From contig JADJBE010000008.1 of the NCBI GenBank assembly GCA_016703895.1, positions 62,001 to 126,000 of the forward strand: 64,000 nucleotides of DNA. Reading direction: 5' to 3'. This DNA comes from Pseudomonadota bacterium. GTDB taxonomy: Bacteria; Pseudomonadota; Gammaproteobacteria; Steroidobacterales; Steroidobacteraceae. The translations under genes and the position numbers were made by a program. How positions within the stretch are numbered: position 1 is the stretch's first letter; the number at the start of each line of letters is the position of its first letter. Positions 35,597-44,188 of this stretch are shown piece after piece. A model generated the notes under the pieces. That model did no database searches. It was given only the letters and a program-made list of their open reading frames with translations, and was not told where the DNA came from.

Positions 35597-37108
35597 ATGA
35601 ACGTTGCCGCCAGGCGCGTGCGTTTCTCGCCTGTGTTGAGTCTGGCGTTGCTGGCGTGTGGAGGTTTGGTTTACGCAGCGACGCCGCCTGATCCGCGCGC
35701 GTTCATCGACACTCAAATCGCTGCGCGTGCCGGACTGACGGGCAGCTATGTGCTCGATCGTGGCGAAGAAGCCTTGCTGGCGCGTGCCTGGTTGGTCGAG
35801 CACGCACGCCGCACTATCGAGGTGCAGTATTTCATCTGGAGTACGGACAACATCGGTACGCTCGCCACTGAAGCGCTGCTGCGGGCCGCCGATCGCGGTG
35901 TCCGTGTCCGCGTGATCGTGGATGACTTGCTGATCGATGCACCCGACGATTCGCTGCTGGCGTTGGCTCTGCATCCCAATATCGACATCCGTATCTACAA
36001 TCCAGTCCATTCGGTTGGCGTGCCGTTGCACCGGAGAATCGTCAACATCCTCACCGACTTCCGCGGTTCTAACCAGCGCATGCATGACAAGACCTTCATC
36101 GTCGACGGGCAGATTGCAATCACGGGTGGTCGCAACATGGCCGATGAGTATTTCGACTTCGATCACCAATACAACTTTCGTGATCGTGACGTGCTGGTGT
36201 TAGGGGCAGTGGTGCCGTCGATGCGCAGCAGTTTCGAGCAATTCTGGAACAGCAGCTACGCGGTGCCGGTCGAGCGGCTCTATGAGCGAATCGGCGTGCT
36301 GCAGAAGGGTTTGACGGCCGACGCGGCGCCGGTGCGCCAGATGTACCGTACGCTGCGAGGCTATGCCACCTCGCCGGCGAACTTTGCACCCGAGATCCGT
36401 GCGACCTTGGCAGATATCCCGAGCGGCTTTCAGGCGCTGGCGGCCAAAGTGACCTGGGGCCGGGTGGAATTCCTGAGCGACGAGCCGGGCAAGAACGCGG
36501 GTCGAGACGGGCTAGCCGGCGGTGGTCGGACGACTACTGCACTAGCGACTCTAGTGGAAAATGCCCGCAGTGAGGTGCTCATTCAGTCGCCCTACCTGGT
36601 GCTGTCCGATGCTGCAATCGAGTTGTTTAGACGAGCGCGGACGCGCGGCGTGCGCATTCGTATCAGCACCAATTCGCTCGGCTCAACGGACAATTTGCAG
36701 GCGTTCAGCGGCTATCGCAATCAGCGCAGCGAACTGCTCGCGATGGGGCTCGAGATTTTTGAGTACCGTCCGGATCCGGCGGTTCGTACCACGGTGATGC
36801 AGCGGTATATCGCCTTGCGAGAGCAGTCGCCAGTGTTTGCGCTACACGCCAAGACCATGGTCATCGACGCCGAGAAGGTGTACGTCGGCACCTTCAACCT
36901 GGATCCGCGTTCGGAGAATCTCAACACCGAGGTTGGCGTGGTGATCCACGACTCGTCGCAGGCGCGACTCGTCGCCGAGTCCATCGCCACCGACATGCTA
37001 CCCACTAACAGTTGGCGTGCCGCAGAAGATGTGGATCGTTACGCGCCGTGGAGCAAACGGCTGCGAGTGGCATTCTGGCAGTGGATGCCGATTAAGCCGC
37101 TGCTCTGA
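35597..37108 (+). CDS. Phospholipase D-superfamily protein (ClsC-like cardiolipin synthase)
   Basis: About 503 residues from the ATG at 35597, with a signal-like N-terminus ending LVYAATPP. The two HKD motifs required for catalysis are present: HDKTFIVDG near residue 165 and HAKTMVIDAEKVYVGTFNLD near residue 417. The arrangement and spacing resemble the ClsC-type enzymes that make cardiolipin from phosphatidylglycerol and phosphatidylethanolamine. The stop lies 12 bp from the convergent polA stop. Substrate is inferred. Confidence 0.88.
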   Translation: MNVAARRVRFSPVLSLALLACGGLVYAATPPDPRAFIDTQIAARAGLTGSYVLDRGEEALLARAWLVEHARRTIEVQYFIWSTDNIGTLATEALLRAADRGVRVRVIVDDLLIDAPDDSLLALALHPNIDIRIYNPVHSVGVPLHRRIVNILTDFRGSNQRMHDKTFIVDGQIAITGGRNMADEYFDFDHQYNFRDRDVLVLGAVVPSMRSSFEQFWNSSYAVPVERLYERIGVLQKGLTADAAPVRQMYRTLRGYATSPANFAPEIRATLADIPSGFQALAAKVTWGRVEFLSDEPGKNAGRDGLAGGGRTTTALATLVENARSEVLIQSPYLVLSDAAIELFRRARTRGVRIRISTNSLGSTDNLQAFSGYRNQRSELLAMGLEIFEYRPDPAVRTTVMQRYIALREQSPVFALHAKTMVIDAEKVYVGTFNLDPRSENLNTEVGVVIHDSSQARLVAESIATDMLPTNSWRAAEDVDRYAPWSKRLRVAFWQWMPIKPLL

Positions 37109-37120
37109 CGACGGCGCTGT

Positions 37121-39862
37121 TCAGTGCGCCTCGTCCCAGTTGGCGCCGGTGCCGATGTCGACTTTGAGCGGTACCCGTAGCTCGGCCGCGGTGGCCATGT
37201 GCTCGCGGACGGCCGCGCGCACCGTCTCGATCTCGTCGTGCCGAACTTCCAGTACCAACTCGTCATGCACTTGCATGATCAGCCGGGCACGCCCTGGTTC
37301 TCGTCGGCACCATGCATCGACACTCAACATCGCCTTCTTGATGATGTCGGCCGCTGTCCCCTGCATGGGTGCGTTGATCGCCGTGCGTTCCGCGTACTGC
37401 TGTAATTGCCGATTGCGCGCGCGGATATCGGGCAGATAGAGACGTCTGCCGAACACCGTCTCGACAAAGCCTGCCTCTTTGGCGTGCGCGCGGGTCTCGT
37501 CCATATAGCGCTTGACCCCCGGATAGCGATCGAAATAGAGCTCGACGTAGTTAGCGGCGGAGCCTCGATCGATTCCCAATTGACGCGCCAGACCAAACGC
37601 GCTCATGCCATAAATCAGGCCGAAGTTGATAGCCTTGGCAGAGCGACGTTGTTCACTGCTGACCGCATCGATGTCGACTGCGAATACCTCCGCCGCAGTG
37701 GCTCGATGGATATCTTGATCACTCGCGAAGGCCTGCAGAAGACCCTCGTCCTCGGACAGATGCGCCATGATCCGCAGCTCGATCTGCGAGTAGTCAGCCG
37801 CCATCAACACATAGTCTGGCGGCGCGATAAATGCCTGCCGGATGCGGCGACCTTCAGCGGTGCGGATCGGAATATTCTGCAGGTTGGGGTCGGTGGAGGA
37901 CAAGCGGCCGGTCTGCGCCACAGCCTGGTGATAAGACGTGTGGACGCGACCCGTGCGCTCATTGATCTGCCCCGGCAGTTTGTCAGTATAGGTCGAGCGC
38001 AGTTTGGCCAAGCCCCGGTATTCGAGAATCAGTTTGGGTAGCGGATAGCTGGCGGCGAGTTCCTCGAGTACGTCTTCGGCCGTGGATGGCTGGCCTTTTG
38101 GCGTCTTGCGCATGACCGGCAGGTTCAGCTTCTCGAACAGAATCTGCTGCAGTTGTTTGGGCGAGTCGAGGTTGAACTCCTGACCAGCCTCTGCATGCGC
38201 TTCGCTCTCGAGCTCGAGTAGCCGCTTGGCGAGCTCGGTACTCTGTGTCTGCAGCATCTTGCGATCGATGAGAACGCCGGTGGCTTCCATGCCCAGCAGC
38301 ACTTGGACCAGCGGTTGCTCGATCTCTTCGTAGAGCTTTTGCAGCGCCGGTATGGTCTGAATCTGCGGCCAGAGTGCTTGATGCAACTGCAGCGTGACGT
38401 CGGAGTCCTCTGCAGCGTAGGCACTGGCTACTTCGATCGGCACCTGACTGAAGCCGATCTGCTTGGCGCCTTTGCCGGCGACGTCCTCGTAGTGGATCGT
38501 AGTGACACCCAGATAGGTGAGGGCGACCGAATCCATGTCGTGTCGCGTGGCGACACTGTTCCAGACGTACGATTCGAGCATCGAGTCGTAGCGCATGCCG
38601 CCGAGTGCGATGCCGTGATTGGCGAGTACGTGTGCGTCGTACTTGAGGTGATGACCGATCTTGCCGGGTGAACTCGCTTCCAGCAACGGCTTCAGCTTTG
38701 CCAGCGTCGCGTCCCGATCGAGCTGTGGTGGCGCGCCGGCGTAGTCGTGGCCCAGCGGCACGTACGCCGCCTTGCCCGGCTCGATGCAGAACGACACGCC
38801 CACGATCTGGGCCTGCATGTAATCGAGGCTCGTCGTCTCGGTATCGAAGGCAAACAACTCGCAGTTGGTTAGGCGCGTGAGCCAGTCAGTCAACGAGGCT
38901 GCCGTCGTGATCATCTCGTAGTGTCGCGGCGGCGTCGCACGCTGCGGCTGGGCGGGTGACGTGTTCGCCTGACTGTGTGGCGCGACCGGGGCAGCGTCGG
39001 CCGGTGCGATGCCAACATCGAGTTGCTTCAGCAGCGAGCGTAGCTCCAAGCGTGTGTAGAGCTGGCGTAACCCATCAGTGTCGATCGCGCCGCGCGTGAG
39101 TTGATCGAATTCGACCGGCAACTCGACGTCGGTGCGGATCGTTGCCAGCTTGCGCGCCAATTCCAGTGTGTCGAGACCCGCGCGCAGATTCTCGCCCACC
39201 TTGCCGGGAATATCGGCCGCATGTGCGACGATCGCGTCGACGGTCTCGTACTGCCCTAACCACTTGGCCGCAGTCTTGGGGCCAACTTTGTCGATTCCCG
39301 GGATGTTGTCCGAGCTGTCGCCGACGAGGGCGAGATAGTCGATGATCTGTTCCGGCCAGACGTCGAATTTGCGCTTGACGCCATCCCGATCGAGGACCGT
39401 GTTGCTCATCGTATTGATCAGCGTGACGTGCGCGTCGACGAGCTGCGCCATGTCCTTGTCGCCTGTGGATATCAGCACCTGCAGGCCCTTAGCAGCGGCA
39501 GTGCAGGCCAGCGTGCCAATCACGTCGTCGGCTTCGACGCCCGTGAGCTGGACTACAGGCAGGCCCAGACCCCGGACCGCCTCGAGCAAGGGCTCGATCT
39601 GCGACCGCAAGTCGTCCGGCATCGGCGGGCGGTGTGCCTTGTATTCGGCAAATAGCTCGTCGCGAAAAGTCTTGCCGGGCGCATCGAAGACGACGGCGAT
39701 TCGCTCGACCGGATACTCCTTGAGGAATTTGGTGAGCATGTTCAGTACGCCTAATACGGCACCGGTCGGTTCACCGCGTGAGCTGGTGAACGGCGGCAAG
39801 GCGTGAAACGCGCGATACAGATACGACGAGCCGTCGATCAGCACGAGGTCGGGCTTATTCAT
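37121..39862 (-). CDS. polA: DNA polymerase I
   Basis: The 913-residue repair and replication polymerase has all three domains: a 5'-3' nuclease (LIDGSSYLYRAF start, GDKDMAQLV), an intact 3'-5' proofreading domain (FAFDTETTSLD with the DxE pair, about residue 340) and the polymerase with motif A ADYSQIELRIMAHL, motif B RRSAKAINFGLIYG and motif C QVHDELVLEV. Length is slightly below E. coli (928). It converges with the phospholipase D gene. engB, its usual neighbour, is 4.5 kb away across accessory genes. Confidence 0.98.
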   Translation of the reverse strand: MNKPDLVLIDGSSYLYRAFHALPPFTSSRGEPTGAVLGVLNMLTKFLKEYPVERIAVVFDAPGKTFRDELFAEYKAHRPPMPDDLRSQIEPLLEAVRGLGLPVVQLTGVEADDVIGTLACTAAAKGLQVLISTGDKDMAQLVDAHVTLINTMSNTVLDRDGVKRKFDVWPEQIIDYLALVGDSSDNIPGIDKVGPKTAAKWLGQYETVDAIVAHAADIPGKVGENLRAGLDTLELARKLATIRTDVELPVEFDQLTRGAIDTDGLRQLYTRLELRSLLKQLDVGIAPADAAPVAPHSQANTSPAQPQRATPPRHYEMITTAASLTDWLTRLTNCELFAFDTETTSLDYMQAQIVGVSFCIEPGKAAYVPLGHDYAGAPPQLDRDATLAKLKPLLEASSPGKIGHHLKYDAHVLANHGIALGGMRYDSMLESYVWNSVATRHDMDSVALTYLGVTTIHYEDVAGKGAKQIGFSQVPIEVASAYAAEDSDVTLQLHQALWPQIQTIPALQKLYEEIEQPLVQVLLGMEATGVLIDRKMLQTQSTELAKRLLELESEAHAEAGQEFNLDSPKQLQQILFEKLNLPVMRKTPKGQPSTAEDVLEELAASYPLPKLILEYRGLAKLRSTYTDKLPGQINERTGRVHTSYHQAVAQTGRLSSTDPNLQNIPIRTAEGRRIRQAFIAPPDYVLMAADYSQIELRIMAHLSEDEGLLQAFASDQDIHRATAAEVFAVDIDAVSSEQRRSAKAINFGLIYGMSAFGLARQLGIDRGSAANYVELYFDRYPGVKRYMDETRAHAKEAGFVETVFGRRLYLPDIRARNRQLQQYAERTAINAPMQGTAADIIKKAMLSVDAWCRREPGRARLIMQVHDELVLEVRHDEIETVRAAVREHMATAAELRVPLKVDIGTGANWDEAH

Positions 39863-39910
39863 GGTGTCGCAAGTATAGCGATCGCACGCTGACGATCGAG
39901 TGTCTGCGCT

Positions 39911-40132
39911 CTACTGCGGGCGCGGTGGCTCGTCCGGTGTCGTGGCATCCGGCGCTGGCGTCTCAGTCGTTGCGTCTGGCGACTGCGTCGCTGCGGGTGT
40001 CTGCGTCGGCCGCGTGATGATTTCACTCTCGGCTTGCGGCAGATACAGTGCGCCCTTCTGGCCGCAAGCAATGGTTGCCAGCGCCGCGAACAGTAGGGCC
40101 AACCTGATGAGTCCCCGCACGTTGTTAGACAT
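39911..40132 (-). CDS. lptM: LptM-type small lipoprotein
   Basis: The 73-residue lipoprotein starts at the ATG at 40132. The signal is followed by IACGQKGALYLP, the conserved LptM (YifL) segment immediately after the lipidated Cys. The C-terminal half is a Pro/Thr/Ala-rich tail. LptM assists maturation of the LptD LPS translocon in the outer membrane. In many gammaproteobacteria the gene sits beside lysA-dapF, which is not the case here. Its start overlaps the end of the upstream membrane protein gene. Confidence 0.82.
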   Translation of the reverse strand: MSNNVRGLIRLALLFAALATIACGQKGALYLPQAESEIITRPTQTPAATQSPDATTETPAPDATTPDEPPRPQ

Positions 40133-40544
40133 ACATCGGTCGGGCGTCACGCAGCGCGAGCCAGCCGCGCACGACCCGATACAGCACCCAGACACCGAGC
40201 GCCCCAAAGCCGAGAAAAAACGTCAAGAAGCCAAGCCCCAATAGCAGCACCAGCGGGAACGATATCACCGAGATGACGACCGCCCAGACGAGCGTGTACC
40301 AGAACGTGCGGATTTGCCAGGTGAAATGCGACTCCAGCAAGGTGCCGCGCACATCGTTGCGTCGCGCGTAGTTCATCACCACGGCAATGATTGACGGCAC
40401 GCTCCAGACAAACGTGCCCACGATGGTTGCGGCAGACGTCAGGCCGATCACCACGGCAAGCGCGTGCAAGCCATAAATGACGTGCGTATAAGTGACCAGG
40501 GACTGATCGACGGGTTTTGCGGAATCGAGCACAGTGGTGTTCAT
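40125..40544 (-). CDS. DUF4870-like small membrane protein
   Basis: The 139-residue protein starts at the ATG at 40544, with AGGAG about 7 bases upstream. It has three or four hydrophobic segments (HVIYGLHALAVVIGLTSAA, FVWSVPSIIAVVMNYA, TFWYTLVWAVVISVISF and a final helix). The NYARRNDVRGTLLESHFTWQIRTF block is typical of the DUF4870 group. Function unknown. It overlaps the thioesterase stop region and the lptM start, so it is read in the same unit. Confidence 0.75.
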   Translation of the reverse strand: MNTTVLDSAKPVDQSLVTYTHVIYGLHALAVVIGLTSAATIVGTFVWSVPSIIAVVMNYARRNDVRGTLLESHFTWQIRTFWYTLVWAVVISVISFPLVLLLGLGFLTFFLGFGALGVWVLYRVVRGWLALRDARPMYV

Positions 40545-40546
40545 GG

Positions 40547-41029
40547 TCACTCCTGGCGCGGCCCCTGATTACCAGCGGCCGCCTGCTTGATGACAGACAA
40601 CTTGACGACAGACAAGGTACAGCGCGCCACGCAAATCCTGCGGCCACGCTCATCGTCAATCTCGACGCCCCATACCTGGCTGCGAGCACCCAAGTGATGG
40701 GGTCGTGCTGTGCCAATTACAAGCCCTGGCAGCCCCGGACGCAAGTGATTGGCGTTACTCTCCTGCACAACGCACTCGTACTGCGACACGTCGATCGTGC
40801 AGTGCGCTGCGGCAGCCGCTAGCGTCTCAGCGAACATCATCGAGACGCCGCCGTGCAGAACGCCCATCGGTTGAATGGTACGCGGGTCCACCGGTAGCGT
40901 GGCGCGCAGGAAGTCCTCGCCGAGTTCGGTGAAGACAACTCCGACGTGTGCGGCCATGGTGTTGGTATGGCTGGCATTGATGGCCGCGAGTGTTAGCTCG
41001 CCATGCCACAGCCGCGTCGATCGGCTCAC
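40547..41029 (-). CDS. PaaI-type hotdog thioesterase
   Basis: The 160-residue protein has the hotdog-fold thioesterase pattern: PMGVLHGGVSMMFAETLA (about residues 54-71, with the catalytic acidic residue at FAE) and the later NANHLRPGLPG block. Members hydrolyse aromatic or short acyl-CoA. Its ATG overlaps the argH stop by 4 bp, so it is translated as the last coupled member of the arginine operon. Whether it has any role in arginine synthesis, for example hydrolysing an acyl-CoA side product, is unknown. Confidence 0.85.
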   Translation of the reverse strand: MSRSTRLWHGELTLAAINASHTNTMAAHVGVVFTELGEDFLRATLPVDPRTIQPMGVLHGGVSMMFAETLAAAAAHCTIDVSQYECVVQESNANHLRPGLPGLVIGTARPHHLGARSQVWGVEIDDERGRRICVARCTLSVVKLSVIKQAAAGNQGPRQE

Positions 41030-42207
41030 GGCTTGCGCTTTGTGCCCACGCGCTGGTAGGCCTCACGGAAGGGAATGCCCTCTTCGACGACCAATGCGTT
41101 CGCTTCTTCGGCGGCGTGGAGCGCGGGATCGAGCGTGATGTCGCGGGCAAACTGCACGCCCGCCAAAAGTGCCGTCATGATCGCGCAGCTCTGCAGCACG
41201 CTGTCGATACCGCGAAACAATGGTGCCTTCAGCAGTTGCAGATCACGCTGATAGCCCGACGGCAGTTTGGCATAGATCGCGAGTGCCTCGAGCAGCGCGG
41301 CTTGGGCCGTTGCGGTACGACCGCGTACCAGTTCACAGACGTCTGGATTGCGCTTCTGCGGCATGATCGACGAGCCGGTGGTGAAATCATCCGGCAATTT
41401 GATGAACGCGAACTCCTGCGTGTAAAACAGCAGCAGATCAGCAGCCAGGCGGCCCAGGTCCTGTGCTAACAACGTGCACTCGAACAGCAACTGCGCTTCC
41501 GCCTTGCCGCGCGAGAGCTGCACGGCCGTCACCGGCTGCTGCGGCTGATCAAAACCGAGCGCGGCGGCAGTTGCCGCGCGGTCGATCGGTAGTCCTGGCG
41601 TGCCGTAACCCGCAGCCGAGCCTAGCGGGGAACTCGCCAGCCGGCGCTGCACGCTCGTAACACCGGCCGCATCATCGCGTAACTCGGCGGCGAAGCCGCC
41701 GGCCCACAGCGCCACGCTGCTCGGCATCGCCTGCTGCATGTGGGTGTAGCCGGGGAGGACGACTGCATCGTGGCGGGCTGCCAGCGCATCGAGCGCTGCC
41801 GCCACCGCATCGGCCTGCGTACCTAGTTCACGCGTGGCCTCACGCATATAGAGGCGCAGCGCCGTGAGTACCTGATCGTTGCGCGAGCGACCGAGGTGCA
41901 CGCGGCCACCGGCGGTTCCGATCCGCGCGGTCAAGCGTGACTCGAGGGCTGTCTGGCCGTCTTCGTCTGCGAGGCTGATGCACCACTCGCCGCGCGCGTG
42001 TTGCGCGCCGAGTTCCGTCAAGCCGTTCTTGATCGCCGCGTAGTCATCGGCTGATAACAACTGCTGGGCATGCAACATTGCCGCATGGGCCAGCGACGCC
42101 TGCACGTCGTACTGCACCAGCCGTTCGTCGAGCGCATAGTCCTCGCCTGCGGTGAACTGTAGTACGCGCTGATCGAGCGGCGCGCCCTTGTCCCACAAGC
42201 GTGTCAT
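41026..42207 (-). CDS. argH: Argininosuccinate lyase
   Basis: The 393-residue enzyme splits argininosuccinate to arginine and fumarate. The fumarase-superfamily signature GSSIMPQKRNPD (about residues 270-281) is intact, as are GRSRNDQV and GYTHMQQA with its His. It is shorter than the E. coli enzyme (457), as in the short ArgH branch of some xanthomonad-like and Bacteroidetes species. It follows argB by 3 bp and overlaps the thioesterase by 4 bp. Confidence 0.95.
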   Translation of the reverse strand: MTRLWDKGAPLDQRVLQFTAGEDYALDERLVQYDVQASLAHAAMLHAQQLLSADDYAAIKNGLTELGAQHARGEWCISLADEDGQTALESRLTARIGTAGGRVHLGRSRNDQVLTALRLYMREATRELGTQADAVAAALDALAARHDAVVLPGYTHMQQAMPSSVALWAGGFAAELRDDAAGVTSVQRRLASSPLGSAAGYGTPGLPIDRAATAAALGFDQPQQPVTAVQLSRGKAEAQLLFECTLLAQDLGRLAADLLLFYTQEFAFIKLPDDFTTGSSIMPQKRNPDVCELVRGRTATAQAALLEALAIYAKLPSGYQRDLQLLKAPLFRGIDSVLQSCAIMTALLAGVQFARDITLDPALHAAEEANALVVEEGIPFREAYQRVGTKRKP

Positions 42208-42210
42208 CAG

Positions 42211-43149
42211 TCAGCTGCTCGCATTCTGTTCAGCCGGTGTCAGCGCGTTGACATCCGCCACGACGAGCGTACCGGTACCTTCGTTAGTAAACACTTCCGT
42301 GAGAATACCCTCAGGCGCCTGGTAGGAAATCACATGGACACGCCGCACGCCGCCGCGGATCGCATCTTCAATCGCCTTCGCCTTCGGCAACATGCCGTCG
42401 ACAATCGAACCATCCTCGCGCATCTTTTTCAGGCCCCGCAGATCGGTGTATGAAATGACTGAAGAGGGATCTTCGACACGCTCGAGAATGCCGGGCGCGC
42501 CGGTGCAGAGAATCAGTTTCTCGGCGGACAACGCGGCACCGATTGCAGCCGCCACGGTGTCAGCATTGATATTCAGGAGCGTGCCGTGGCTGTCGGCGGA
42601 GAGTGGACTGATGACCGGCATCAAACCGTTGTCGAGCAGCTTGCGGATCACCGTTGGATCGACGGCGTCGATGTCGCCGACGAAGCCAAAGTCGACCGTT
42701 TCACCGTCGCTCATCGTCACCGGCGGTCGCCGATGCGCGCGCACCAACCCGGCATCGACGCCGCTGATGCCGACCGCGTCGATATCCAGATCGCGGCAGA
42801 TCGCGAGGATGCGGGTATTGACGAGGCCGTTCAGAACCATCGACGTGGCATCAATCGACTTCTGATCGGTGATGCGTCGGCCTTGCACCATCCGCGTGGG
42901 TACGCCCAGCGCTTCGGTGATCTCGGTCAGTTGCGGTCCGCCGCCATGCACGAACACCACTCGCACGCCGAAGTAGTGCAGGATCGCGATCTGTTCGATC
43001 AGACCGCGGGTCGCTTCGGGATCGCCAAACACGCCACCGCCCGCTTTGACGACAAAGACTTTGCCCTTGAACATCCGAATGTATGGCGCCGCGCTGCGCA
43101 AGCTGCGAATGGTCGCGGTCGGATCGGAACGGTGCATCATCACATTCAT
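42211..43149 (-). CDS. argB: N-acetylglutamate kinase (ArgB)
   Basis: The 312-residue amino acid kinase phosphorylates an N-acylglutamate. It has the FVVKAGGGVFGD nucleotide site (about residues 32-43), FVHGGGPQLTEI (about 66-77) and the AKAIEDAI segment late in the fold. There is no fused GNAT domain, so unlike the Xanthomonas NAGS-kinase it cannot itself make N-acetylglutamate. The C-terminus ends in a short non-conserved tail. It lies 21 bp downstream of argF' and 3 bp upstream of argH. Confidence 0.93.
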   Translation of the reverse strand: MNVMMHRSDPTATIRSLRSAAPYIRMFKGKVFVVKAGGGVFGDPEATRGLIEQIAILHYFGVRVVFVHGGGPQLTEITEALGVPTRMVQGRRITDQKSIDATSMVLNGLVNTRILAICRDLDIDAVGISGVDAGLVRAHRRPPVTMSDGETVDFGFVGDIDAVDPTVIRKLLDNGLMPVISPLSADSHGTLLNINADTVAAAIGAALSAEKLILCTGAPGILERVEDPSSVISYTDLRGLKKMREDGSIVDGMLPKAKAIEDAIRGGVRRVHVISYQAPEGILTEVFTNEGTGTLVVADVNALTPAEQNASS

Positions 43150-43170
43150 GGTGTTGGAACTCGTCGGTGG

Positions 43171-44178
43171 TTAGGTCTGACGACCCGATAAGAGGGAATG
43201 CAGGACGGCCATCTGCACCGTCATGCGATTGTACGCCTCGCGTTGCACGACGCTACGTGCACTATCGAGTACTTCGTCGGCTACCGCGACGTTGCGGCGC
43301 ACTGGCAGGCAGTGCATCAGGCGACAGTCGGCAAGCGTGTGCTCGAACCAGCTATCGCGCACACACCAGTCGATGAGCTTGCTGCGCAGCTCACGATCGA
43401 CGTCGGCATTGCCGTAGTGCGAGGTGCAGCCCCATTCTTTGGCATAGACGACCTGCGCTCCTGCGAGCGCCTCGGCGCGGTTACTGGTCTCACGCAGCGT
43501 GCCGCCAGCAGAATCCGCCGCCGCACGTGCTTTGGCCATGATGGCGTCTGGCAACGCAAACCCCTCGGGCCGCAGCACGACCACATCCATGCCGCGCATC
43601 GCAGCCATATGGACCGTGGCCGATGGCACCGCGAGTGGCAAGGCGCGCGGATGGTTGACCCACGACAGCACGAACTTCGCCCGCTGTGGCAAGCCGAGAT
43701 CGTCCATCGTCTTCCAATCCGCGAGTGCCTGGCACGGATGGTTGACCGCTGACTCCATATTGATCACGGGCTTGGCGACCAGGCTCGTCATCTCCCGGAA
43801 GCTGGTCTCGGCCAGATCCTCATTCAGATTCGTGCCGCCAGCGAACGCGCGGATGCCGAGCACGTCACAGTAGTGAGACAGTACTGGCACGCCTTCGCGA
43901 ACGTGCTCCGCCGCCACACCATCCATGATGGCGCCGCGCCGTGTTTCGAGTTGCCAGGTGCCATTGCCAGCTGAGATCACAAAGGACGAACCGCCGAGTC
44001 GGGCCATGCCAGCCTGGAAGGACGACATCGTTCGCAAGCTGGGATTGAAGAACAACAACCCGAGAATCTTGCCCGCAAGGGCTTGCGGTTCGGGGTGCTG
44101 CTCAAGGCGTTTCGCCAGCGCCAGCAGCGCGGCGATTTCCTCGCCAGAATGATCAGCCAAGTCGAGAAAGCTGTGCAT
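43171..44178 (-). CDS. argF': N-acylornithine carbamoyltransferase (acetyl/succinyl-ornithine type)
   Basis: The 335-residue transcarbamylase is of the N-acylornithine branch. The carbamoyl-phosphate loop reads FFNPSLRT (residues 43-50) instead of the STRTR of ordinary ornithine transcarbamylases, and HCLPVRRN is present near residue 295. Residues 73-94 and the YCDVLGIR segment match Bacteroides succinylornithine transcarbamylase as I remember it without gaps. At residue 90 this protein has Ala, where that enzyme has Pro90 and Xanthomonas acetylornithine transcarbamylase has Glu92. Published substitutions at that site, including Ala, shift preference to succinylornithine. The substrate is therefore predicted, not known. 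Confidence 0.88.
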   Translation of the reverse strand: MHSFLDLADHSGEEIAALLALAKRLEQHPEPQALAGKILGLLFFNPSLRTMSSFQAGMARLGGSSFVISAGNGTWQLETRRGAIMDGVAAEHVREGVPVLSHYCDVLGIRAFAGGTNLNEDLAETSFREMTSLVAKPVINMESAVNHPCQALADWKTMDDLGLPQRAKFVLSWVNHPRALPLAVPSATVHMAAMRGMDVVVLRPEGFALPDAIMAKARAAADSAGGTLRETSNRAEALAGAQVVYAKEWGCTSHYGNADVDRELRSKLIDWCVRDSWFEHTLADCRLMHCLPVRRNVAVADEVLDSARSVVQREAYNRMTVQMAVLHSLLSGRQT

Positions 44179-44188
44179 GACTAACTGC

